Shown here: in pieces, positions 1 through 5,896 of the stretch
Position numbering within the stretch: the stretch's first letter is position 1
Layout of the letters: every line of letters begins with the position of its first letter
Assembly (NCBI GenBank): GCA_900757235.1
Contig: CAAENB010000135.1
Location: 1 to 14,461 of the forward strand
Source of the DNA: an uncultured Collinsella sp.
GTDB lineage: Bacteria > Actinomycetota > Coriobacteriia > Coriobacteriales > Coriobacteriaceae
Direction: 5' to 3'
DNA: 14,461 nucleotides
Translations under genes and position numbers: made by a program
The notes under the pieces: model-generated
Told to the model about the DNA's origin: nothing
The model's input: the letters and a program-made list of their open reading frames with translations, nothing else
Database searches by the model: none

Positions 1-144
1 GGAGGTATCGAACCCCACGAGCAGGTTGTCGTTATGCACATTGGGTAAGTCGCCCAGGACCTGGGCGAGGGCTCCAGGAGCCAACTTAGCGGCTCAACCA
101 GAGGCAGCGGTCATCTGCGTGAGCTTGATGAAATCGTCAGCCAT
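1..144 (-). CDS. selD: Selenophosphate synthetase SelD, N-terminal part, with in-frame UGA (selenocysteine); runs off the left edge
   Basis: SelD makes selenophosphate from selenide and ATP in the cytoplasm, the Se donor for selenocysteine and other Se cofactors. Reading minus from the ATG at 142-144 gives 48 codons: MADDFIKLTQMTAASG, then UGA at 94-96, then AAKLAPGALAQVL and GDLPNVHNDNLLVGFDTS. This aligns without gaps to the E. coli SelD start (RLTQYSHGAGCGCK): LTQ at 8-10, Gly16, the catalytic Cys17 position (here UGA) and the essential Lys20 all match. Reading through the UGA restores a normal SelD sequence, so it is best read as selenocysteine. Cys/Sec exchange at this site is well known in the family. 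The Shine-Dalgarno AGGAGGG lies at 149-155. The gene lies 127 nt downstream of modC on the same strand. A point nonsense mutation is the alternative, but the exact position makes that unlikely. The rest of the gene, and selA, selB and selC, are outside the window. Confidence 0.9.
51..96 (-). promoter_or_regulatory. Candidate bacterial SECIS: Sec UGA followed by two perfect hairpins in selD
   Basis: The UGA is at 94-96. On the mRNA, 11 nt later comes GGCUCC-U-GGAGCC (82 down to 70), and then CGCCCAGG-U-CCUGGGCG (67 down to 51). The second can be drawn as a 6-bp stem with loop GGUCC, close to the AGGUCU loop of the E. coli fdhF SECIS. Its GGUC lies 32 nt after the UGA. The first hairpin has an apex about 16 nt after the UGA. 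Both distances are within what is usually accepted for bacterial SECIS elements. Which one SelB binds cannot be told from sequence alone. Confidence 0.6.
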
Positions 145-179
145 CGATCCCTCCTCTCATAGGTCAATCTTTTCCTCCC

Positions 180-185
180 AGTATA
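180..185 (-). promoter_or_regulatory. Possible -10 element for selD
   Basis: TATACT on the minus strand, 36 nt upstream of the selD ATG. No convincing -35 lies 16-18 nt upstream. selD could instead be reached by read-through from the mod operon past the palindrome at 242-270. The rest of 145-271 holds no gene. Confidence 0.3.
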
Positions 186-241
186 CGCATGGTGGCGCCG
201 CGAGCGGACGGCGTATCGCAACCCCTACGCGACGCAGCAGA

Positions 242-270
242 AGGGACAAAGGGACTGTCCCCTTGTCACA
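242..270. repeat. Collinsella-type intergenic palindrome, copy 1 (degenerate)
   Basis: A 29-nt inverted repeat centred on GGGAC-T-GTCCC, starting one base past the modC stop codon. It matches the perfect copy at 8796-8824 except for a few changes in the outer left arm (AGGGAC for TGTGAC) and one base in the right arm. On the minus strand no T-run follows, so it is a poor Rho-independent terminator here, although it would still fold. It separates modC from selD. Confidence 0.75.
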
Positions 271-271
271 T

Positions 272-1342
272 TTATCGACAAACCAGATGAATTCTCTTGG
301 CATCGAAGTGCATGCGCAGGGTCTCGTCGGCCTGCGGCAGCTCGTCGGAAGCCACGCTCACCTTGTTGACCTTCCACTGCAGACGCGTGGGTGCATCGAC
401 ACGTGGCACGTCCAACAGCACCAGCCGCTCAAAGCGCGAATCGCTCACCCGGGCCACGTGTAAGTCGTAGCTGTTACGACCCCGCTCGGCACGGTTGTCA
501 ACATGGAAGTAACTTGCGCGAATCCCCAGGTACGCCACATCATCAGGAACCTCGCGACCCACATTAAAGGTCATGCCCCAGTCGAGAGCCTCAACTTCTT
601 CGTCGCCGATCTTGCACGCCCGGCTTGTGTTCTTGCAGCCCGTCAAGCGCAGCGCGGCCAAGGTTTGCGGCCGGCGGACCACATCTTCGACGGAGCCGAT
701 CTCCTCCACATGCCCGTTATGCATCACGCAAATGCGCTGGCACAGGCGACACGCTTCGTCGATATCGTGGCTCACGTAGAGCACGGTGCGGTTGCACACG
801 TCGAACAGGTCGAGCATGTTCTGCTCGAGCGCGCTCTTAAGGTAGGCATCGAGCGCGCTCATGGGCTCGTCGAACATAAAAATGCCCGGGTGTGCCGCCA
901 CCATGCGCGCAAGCGCCACGCGCTGCTGCTGACCACCCGAGAGGCGTGCGGGATAGCGGTCGGCAAAATCGGCCAGACCAAAAATGCCCAGATAGCGCTC
1001 GGCGAGCTTTTTGCGTGCAGCGACGTCACCCGCATCCTGTACGCCGGCGCACACGTTATCGGCCACCGTCATATTGGGAAACAGCTGATAGTTTTGGAAC
1101 AGCAGGGCGCATTTACGCTCCTGGGGCGATAGGTTGATGCCCGCCGCCGAATCAAAAAAGGTCACGCCGTTGACGACGATCTTGCCCTCGTCGGGCGTCT
1201 CCACACCGGCAATGCAGCGTAGCGTACAGCTCTTGCCGCACCCCGAGGCGCCCAGCAGCGCCACGCGCTCCTCTCCAGCCTCAAGCTGCATATCGAGCGT
1301 AAACCCGGGATAGCGCTTTTTGATATCCAGAACGATCGACAT
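272..1342 (-). CDS. modC: Molybdate ABC transporter ATP-binding protein ModC
   Basis: This is the cytoplasmic ATPase that powers molybdate import with ModB and ModA. It has 356 residues, the usual ModC size. Walker A GASGCGKS is at 31-38, the Q-loop at LLFQNYQLFPN (80-90), the ABC signature LSGGQQQR at 134-141, Walker B GIFMFDEP at 153-160 and the H-loop His at 192. The C-terminal 110 residues contain YLGIRASYF, which resembles the TOBE/Mop-type regulatory domain of ModC but is divergent. The ATG is preceded by GGGAGG inside the end of modB, and the modB stop lies only 3 nt upstream, so the two are translationally linked. Sulfate/thiosulfate or tungstate transporters have similar ATPases. The neighbouring molybdenum cofactor genes favour molybdate, but tungstate cannot be excluded. 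Confidence 0.9.
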   Translation of the reverse strand: MSIVLDIKKRYPGFTLDMQLEAGEERVALLGASGCGKSCTLRCIAGVETPDEGKIVVNGVTFFDSAAGINLSPQERKCALLFQNYQLFPNMTVADNVCAGVQDAGDVAARKKLAERYLGIFGLADFADRYPARLSGGQQQRVALARMVAAHPGIFMFDEPMSALDAYLKSALEQNMLDLFDVCNRTVLYVSHDIDEACRLCQRICVMHNGHVEEIGSVEDVVRRPQTLAALRLTGCKNTSRACKIGDEEVEALDWGMTFNVGREVPDDVAYLGIRASYFHVDNRAERGRNSYDLHVARVSDSRFERLVLLDVPRVDAPTRLQWKVNKVSVASDELPQADETLRMHFDAKRIHLVCR

Positions 1343-1345
1343 GGC

Positions 1346-2788
1346 CTATCGACCTCCCTGCAGAGTGGCATCATCGCGCATGAGCTCGGCCAGCGCCTCG
1401 CGATCGATACGCAGGGCATCGCCGCCCACCGGGTCGAGCGAATCGGCCGTATCGGCGAGTTCTTTGGCCCGCTTGCGCTCCGCACGGGAAAGGCCCCGCT
1501 CGCGATACTTTTGCGAATGCGCGGTGTACATGTTGATAAACAGGATGACCAGGAAACTAAACGCAATCACGACGACAACCCAAAAGAGGGCAACTGAGAT
1601 GTTGCCACCCATCCACTCAAAGTAGATAGCGATGGGGATGGTCTGCGTAATACCGGCATAGTTACCCGCAAAGAAGAGGGTGCAACCGAACTCACCCATC
1701 GCACGGGCAAAGGCGAGCACCGTACCGGCGGCGATCGAGGGCCAGCCGAGTGGCATCATAAGCTTGGCAAAGATACGGCGCTCGGACCACCCCAGGGTTC
1801 GCGCGGCGTCGAGCATCTGCGTGTCCAGGCTCTCAAAGGCGCCGAGCGCCGTACGGTAGACCAGGGGAAACGACACCACCACGGCAGATATCACCGCCGC
1901 TGGCCAGGTAAAGACGATCGAGATGCCGTGCGCGATAAGCCACTGGCCAACCCCGGTCGAGCGGCCAAACAGCATGAGGAGCAGAAAGCCGCACACCGTG
2001 GGAGGCAGCACCATGGGGATGGTAAAGGCCGAGTCGAGCAGGCCCTTCACGCGGCTCGTCGTGCCCATAGTCTTCCATGCGGCAAACAGGCCCAGCGCAA
2101 AGGCAATCACCAGGGCAAGGCCACTCGTTTTGATAGACACCCAAAGCGGGCGATAGTCGATGCCGGTCAAAAAGGCGACAAGGGACGCCAAGGGCTCCTG
2201 TTCATCTTGCATCACAACGGATGATGCTTCCACGATTTGAGCGCTATCAAGCCAACGCGCGCCGCCCTTGGCATCACCCGAGGCTGATGCGATGACCACA
2301 TAGCGGTCCCCATTCGCACCGCGCTCATCAAAGGCATAGGTATACCCGCCGGCATCAAACGTTGTTTCCGCCGTAACATACCAAGGAAGATCAACGTCCC
2401 CTAGCTGCGCACCTCCCATGGAGTTTGCGCTGTCGAGCTCACAGACGAGGGCTTTGAGACCCGATACGCACTCGTTGTCCTGCGGATCCAATCCAAACTT
2501 CTCGACCGCCTTGGGCGATATCCACACCACAACGCGATCGGCAGCAGGCGCCACTACAAGGTCCACGTCCTCGTCAACGGGAAACCGGTAGCCCTCAGGC
2601 TGGCCCTCCATGGCACGAGCGGTCCCCTTGGCCAACCGCTCAAAACCCTCGATCCCATAGGAAAGCCCATGAGCGGTCGCAGCAACCTGGGCCCCGTCCT
2701 CAGCGTCCCCAGCAAACGCAAATCCCGGCACCCAGCAAAGCGCGAAGGTCAAAGCACAGGCGACAAGCATGCGGAATCTATTCAGCAC
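1346..2788 (-). CDS. modB: Molybdate ABC transporter permease ModB with an extra N-terminal secreted domain
   Basis: This is the membrane channel of the molybdate importer. Starting at the GTG at 2786-2788 (GGAG six nt upstream) gives 480 residues; a TTG four codons upstream has no comparable ribosome site. Residues 1-26 are a signal peptide or anchor ending in FAFAG. Residues 27 to about 200 are a hydrophilic region that I do not recognise, with Cys107 and Cys116 close enough for a disulfide. A standard ModB core follows, with membrane segments beginning near 220 (SIKTSGLALVIAFALGLFAAW), the IPMVLPPTVCGF motif near 256, and the EAA cytoplasmic loop around 317-346 (ESLDTQMLDAARTLGW). A charged cytoplasmic tail of about 55 residues ends the protein. 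Typical ModB is about 220-230 residues, so this one is roughly twice the usual length. It lies between modA and modC, in the usual order. Confidence 0.9.
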   Translation of the reverse strand: MLNRFRMLVACALTFALCWVPGFAFAGDAEDGAQVAATAHGLSYGIEGFERLAKGTARAMEGQPEGYRFPVDEDVDLVVAPAADRVVVWISPKAVEKFGLDPQDNECVSGLKALVCELDSANSMGGAQLGDVDLPWYVTAETTFDAGGYTYAFDERGANGDRYVVIASASGDAKGGARWLDSAQIVEASSVVMQDEQEPLASLVAFLTGIDYRPLWVSIKTSGLALVIAFALGLFAAWKTMGTTSRVKGLLDSAFTIPMVLPPTVCGFLLLMLFGRSTGVGQWLIAHGISIVFTWPAAVISAVVVSFPLVYRTALGAFESLDTQMLDAARTLGWSERRIFAKLMMPLGWPSIAAGTVLAFARAMGEFGCTLFFAGNYAGITQTIPIAIYFEWMGGNISVALFWVVVVIAFSFLVILFINMYTAHSQKYRERGLSRAERKRAKELADTADSLDPVGGDALRIDREALAELMRDDATLQGGR

Positions 2789-2856
2789 GAAAAGCTCCAA
2801 GAGAATACAAGGACGGAGTTAAACACAAAACGATGGAATTATCGCGCCAAGCCGCA

Positions 2857-3729
2857 CTACGCGGAAAGCTCAAAGCCGTACTTGGCCCAAATCTTCTGGG
2901 CTTTTTTGTTGGTCAGGCAGAAGTCGATGAACGCCTTGGCCTCGTCGGCATGCTCTGAGCTATCGGCAACGGCACCCGGGTACACGATGGGCTTGTGCGA
3001 ATCCTCGGGGCACACGAAGGCCTCCTCGATGCCGTCGTAGCGGAAGATGTCGGAGCTGTAGACAAAACCGGCCACGCAGTCGCCTGTGGACACATAGGCA
3101 GCAGCGGTACCAACTTTGTCTGCCAGTGCGACCTTGTCGGCGATCTCGGGCGCATACTCGCCGTCGTCGCCCTCGGCGCCGGTGTAGAGGCCCACGGAGG
3201 CCAGGGCCTGGTTGGCGTACTTGCCGGCGGGGACGGTCTTGGCGTCGCCAATGGCGATCTTGCCGTCCAGATTCGCGACGTCGGCGATGGCCTCGACCTT
3301 GGTGTCGGAGCCCTCAGCGCGAATGATCACGAGGTCGTTGACGAACATATCCTCACGCGTGTCGGCATCGACGAGCTCGGCGGCCTCAGCGTCGTCCATG
3401 GTGCCCTTGGAGGCCGTGATGAGCACGTCGACCGTGGCGCCGGCACGCATCTGCTCAACGAGGTCGCCGGAGGCCTTAAACTGCGTGTCGGCAAACGTGG
3501 TGCCGGTCTGGTCGGTGTAGAGCTCCTGGACCTCGGGAAGGGCCTTCTCGAGCGAGTTGGCAGCAAAGACCTGAAGCTCGACAGCTTTCTTGGAAGATGC
3601 CTTAGCAGAACCGGTAACAGATCCGGCCGGCTCGGACGCCTTGTTGCTCGAGCAGCCGGCAAGCCCAAGACCGGCAGCGGCGACAGCAGAAAGCGAGATA
3701 AAACCGCGGCGTGAAACCATATCGAACAT
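2857..3729 (-). CDS. modA: Molybdate-binding lipoprotein ModA
   Basis: This is the extracytoplasmic solute-binding protein that captures molybdate and delivers it to ModB. The ATG at 3727-3729 has AAAGGG about 7 nt upstream and gives 290 residues; an in-frame TTG two codons earlier sits inside that ribosome site. The N-terminus has a twin-arginine-like SRRGF (6-10), a hydrophobic stretch and the lipobox LAGC with Cys26, so it should be a lipoprotein, possibly Tat-exported. A Ser/Ala/Lys linker follows. The mature part has ModA hallmarks: VFAANSLEKAL near the start, the ASGDLVEQMRAGATVDVLITAS segment (read in pieces) and PAGKYANQAL. It is the first gene of modABC, with its own promoter and operator-like repeats upstream. 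A 68-nt gap separates it from modB. The family also binds tungstate. Confidence 0.9.
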   Translation of the reverse strand: MFDMVSRRGFISLSAVAAAGLGLAGCSSNKASEPAGSVTGSAKASSKKAVELQVFAANSLEKALPEVQELYTDQTGTTFADTQFKASGDLVEQMRAGATVDVLITASKGTMDDAEAAELVDADTREDMFVNDLVIIRAEGSDTKVEAIADVANLDGKIAIGDAKTVPAGKYANQALASVGLYTGAEGDDGEYAPEIADKVALADKVGTAAAYVSTGDCVAGFVYSSDIFRYDGIEEAFVCPEDSHKPIVYPGAVADSSEHADEAKAFIDFCLTNKKAQKIWAKYGFELSA

Positions 3730-3789
3730 GTTCAACCCTTTCGGACCTTGTGCCCGGGTACCCCACCGCAGGCTTTAATCTGCAATCAG

Positions 3790-3795
3790 ATTATA
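3790..3795 (-). promoter_or_regulatory. -10 element of the modABC promoter
   Basis: A perfect TATAAT on the minus strand, about 60 nt upstream of the modA ATG. The expected -35 position has no good TTGACA match and lies within the inverted repeat at 3800-3842. This fits a promoter controlled by whatever binds that repeat. Confidence 0.65.
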
Positions 3796-3799
3796 CTTC

Positions 3800-3842
3800 T
3801 GCGAGAATAATGATAGTGAGAAATTATTCTCGCAAGAGAATA
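3800..3842. promoter_or_regulatory. Operator-like cluster of three GAGAATA half-sites upstream of modA
   Basis: TGCGAGAATAAT (3800-3811) and its exact reverse complement ATTATTCTCGCA (3823-3834) form a 12-bp dyad with an 11-nt spacer. The right half also forms a second perfect palindrome, TATTCTC-GCAA-GAGAATA (3825-3842). The three half-sites cover roughly -12 to -55 relative to the modA promoter. This is not the E. coli ModE consensus. The regulator is unknown; molybdate-responsive control is inferred only from position. Confidence 0.65.
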
Positions 3843-3880
3843 TAGTTTCGAGTTACCGTACACCTTGGCGTCACTTCGGC

Positions 3881-3919
3881 GGAAAACAAAGGCGGAGCAG
3901 CCGTTCAGATCACCCCGCC
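3881..3919 (-). terminator. Likely Rho-independent terminator after mogA/moaB
   Basis: On the minus strand GGCGGGG (3919-3913) and CTCCGCC (3897-3891) pair over 7 bp with one G-U, with a 15-nt loop, followed by TTTGTTTTCC. It lies just past the mogA/moaB stop and would separate moeA-mogA from modABC. Confidence 0.5.
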
Positions 3920-3932
3920 GCAGGTAGTGCGC

Positions 3933-4412
3933 TTATTTGGCGTGACCGCCGCCCGCCGTCATTTGGGCCGCATGCTCCAGCTGATCGCTCACGGCCTCCC
4001 AGCTTTCGCGGGCCGCTTTCGTGGATCCCGGAAAGTTGATGACAAGCGTATGCCCGCGCTGCATGCACACGGCGCGCGAGAGCATGGCGCGGCGCGTCTT
4101 GGTCATGGAGTAGGCACGGATTGCCTCGGCAATACCCGGCACATCGCGGTCGCAGACGGCACGCGTCGCCTCGGGCGTCACGTCGCGCATCGAAAGCCCC
4201 GTGCCGCCGCAGGTGATGACCACGTTGGCCTGGCAATCGTCGGCCGCAGCCACAATGGCAGCACCGATCTCGTCAACATCGTCATGCACCACCGTATGCG
4301 AGGCAACCATCCAGCCCTGCGCCGCGATGAGCTCCTCGAGCACAGCGCCTGCTTCGTCCTGGGCAAGATCGCGCGTATCCGAGCACGTCACGATCGAAAT
4401 CTTCAACTCCAT
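3933..4412 (-). CDS. Molybdopterin adenylyltransferase-type protein, MogA/MoaB family
   Basis: Enzymes of this family adenylylate molybdopterin before metal insertion by MoeA. The protein has 159 residues. The fold's hallmarks are VVITCGGTGLSMRDVTPEAT (64-83) with the GGTG molybdopterin-binding loop, AYSMTKTRRAMLSRAV (100-115), and NFPGST (126-131), the counterpart of NLPGQP/NLPGSP. The ATG at 4410-4412 has AGGAGG six nt upstream. Longer upstream in-frame codons read into moeA and are not family-like. The moeA stop lies 10 nt upstream, so the two form an operon and act in consecutive steps of cofactor synthesis. MogA and MoaB cannot be told apart with certainty by eye, so no symbol is given. 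Confidence 0.88.
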   Translation of the reverse strand: MELKISIVTCSDTRDLAQDEAGAVLEELIAAQGWMVASHTVVHDDVDEIGAAIVAAADDCQANVVITCGGTGLSMRDVTPEATRAVCDRDVPGIAEAIRAYSMTKTRRAMLSRAVCMQRGHTLVINFPGSTKAARESWEAVSDQLEHAAQMTAGGGHAK

Positions 4413-4422
4413 AGCATTCCTC

Positions 4423-5685
4423 CTACAGCACGGCGCCCTCGGGCAGATCGACACGGACGACATCCACGACGTCGCCCGGCTCAAGATCGCACGGACCCTC
4501 GTTGATGCGCAACAGGCAGTTCGCACGCTGCATGGTTCCGAGCAGCGCCGAGTTCTGGCTGTGCGCCTCGGTGACCGTAAGCTCACCCGTCTGCGTATCG
4601 CGCGCAACCGTGGCGCGATCATAGAAGCGTCGGTCCTGTCGCTTCTTCACGCCGTGGGTAAGAACCGCCTGCTGCACGGGACGCGCACCCTCGGCAAAGC
4701 CGCGCATCTTGCGAATCGCCGGGCGGGCGAGCATCTCAAAGCCCACGTATGCCGCCGCGGGGTTGCCCGAAAGCCCCAGATTGGGCTTGCCGCCGAGCAG
4801 GCCAAACGTAATGGCTTTGCCGGGACGCAACGAAATGCGATCGAACAGCACCTCGCCCTCGCGCCGAACCAGCGCCGTCACGTAGTCATAGTCGCCAGCC
4901 GAGGCGCCACCGCTCGTAATGACAAAATCGCACTCTTGCGCGGCGCGGTGCACCAGCTCGGCAATCGCCCGCTCGTCGTCGGGCGCAATGCCGTAGAACA
5001 CTGGGTCGGCCCCAGCATCGAGCACCTCGGCCATTAACGCCGAGGAATTGGAATCGCGAATCTGCCCGCGTGCCGGCAGCTCGCTCGGCGCGACCAGCTC
5101 CGTGCCCAGCGAGATAATGCCCACGCGCGGAGCGGCATGGACCTTCACGCTCGCATACCCGGCGCTCGCCAACAAGCCGGCGCCCGCCGGAGCCACGACC
5201 TCGCCGGCGTGCATCACAACATCGCCGGCATGGGCCTCCTCGGCGGCAGAGCGAACGTTCTCCCCTACCTTGGCAGGCGCCGAGAACCTCACACGCGAAC
5301 CCTCGTTGCCGTCACCGACGAGCACATCGACGATCTCATACTTCACCACGGCATCGGCACCTTCGGGTACCGGTGCGCCCGTCATGATGCGGACCGTCTC
5401 GCCCGCGCCAATTGTGCCCTCAAACACATGGCCCGCGGCCTCGTGTCCGATAACGTCGAGCGTCACCGGCGCCTCGCCAGATCCCTGCGCCAAATCCGCC
5501 GAGCGCACGGCATATCCGTCCATAGCACTGTTGGCAAACGGCGAGATGTCGATATCGGCCACCGCGTCCTCTGCCAAGGGAAGACCGGCAGCCTGCCACA
5601 CGGGAATCTCGACAACTTCGGTGCGATTCACGTGCGACAAGACGATCGCCTGTGCGTCCTCCAACGGAATGAGTTTCTCTGCCAT
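4423..5685 (-). CDS. moeA: Molybdopterin molybdenumtransferase MoeA
   Basis: MoeA inserts molybdate into adenylylated molybdopterin to give active molybdenum cofactor in the cytoplasm. The protein has 420 residues, normal for the family. Signatures in order: SPFANSAMDGYAVR (48-61), RIMTGAPVPEGADAVV (99-114), the central molybdopterin-binding-like region with TSGGASAGDYDYV (257-269), LRPGKAITFG (286-295) and GLSGNPAAAY (304-313), then a C-terminal barrel domain (about 335-420). The ATG at 5683-5685 was chosen because GAGG lies about 5 nt upstream and the family N-terminus begins there; upstream in-frame ATG and other codons add residues with no homology. It is the first gene of the moeA-mogA operon, divergent from the CLC gene. 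It receives metal from the ModABC importer encoded just downstream. Confidence 0.95.
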   Translation of the reverse strand: MAEKLIPLEDAQAIVLSHVNRTEVVEIPVWQAAGLPLAEDAVADIDISPFANSAMDGYAVRSADLAQGSGEAPVTLDVIGHEAAGHVFEGTIGAGETVRIMTGAPVPEGADAVVKYEIVDVLVGDGNEGSRVRFSAPAKVGENVRSAAEEAHAGDVVMHAGEVVAPAGAGLLASAGYASVKVHAAPRVGIISLGTELVAPSELPARGQIRDSNSSALMAEVLDAGADPVFYGIAPDDERAIAELVHRAAQECDFVITSGGASAGDYDYVTALVRREGEVLFDRISLRPGKAITFGLLGGKPNLGLSGNPAAAYVGFEMLARPAIRKMRGFAEGARPVQQAVLTHGVKKRQDRRFYDRATVARDTQTGELTVTEAHSQNSALLGTMQRANCLLRINEGPCDLEPGDVVDVVRVDLPEGAVL

Positions 5686-5743
5686 ATACACCTCTAGCAT
5701 GCAACGGCGCACATCACGGGCGCCGATTCTTTATGTTTATCTC

Positions 5744-5749
5744 AGTATA
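5744..5749 (-). promoter_or_regulatory. Likely -10 element for moeA-mogA
   Basis: TATACT on the minus strand, 58 nt upstream of the moeA ATG. The -35 region is GC-rich and not consensus. It lies in the 211-nt divergent intergenic region 5686-5896, which otherwise shows only the opposite promoter and no riboswitch-like fold I could recognise. Confidence 0.45.
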
Positions 5750-5861
5750 ATCCCCCGCCGCACGACGGCGACACGGCCCGTGCCCACGAATACACCTGTC
5801 GGTAACGGACGGCGAAACAGAACCAAAACCAACCAGCCGGTTTGTCACGTTTGGCACGTTC

Positions 5862-5867
5862 TATAAT
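5862..5867 (+). promoter_or_regulatory. Likely -10 element for the CLC gene
   Basis: A perfect TATAAT 29 nt upstream of the ATG at 5897. The upstream TTTGTC/TTGTCA lies at a short spacing (14-15 nt), so the -35 is poor. GAAGAGGAA just before the ATG supplies the ribosome site. Confidence 0.5.
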
Positions 5868-5896
5868 GCTCGTGTTGCAATCAAGAAGAGGAACGT

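Noticed and set aside
137..160. Seven-codon leader reading frame (MRGGIDG) overlapping the selD start
   Set aside because: The ATG arises from the sequence around the selD ribosome site, has no good ribosome site of its own, and would interfere with the clear selD start.
3730..3800. Molybdenum-cofactor riboswitch upstream of modA
   Set aside because: The leader from the TATAAT to the ATG is about 60 nt, too short for the Moco RNA motif, and no matching stems are seen.
5686..5896. Fluoride riboswitch upstream of the CLC gene
   Set aside because: The conserved GGNGATGG start and pseudoknot pattern are absent. The region reads only as two divergent promoters.
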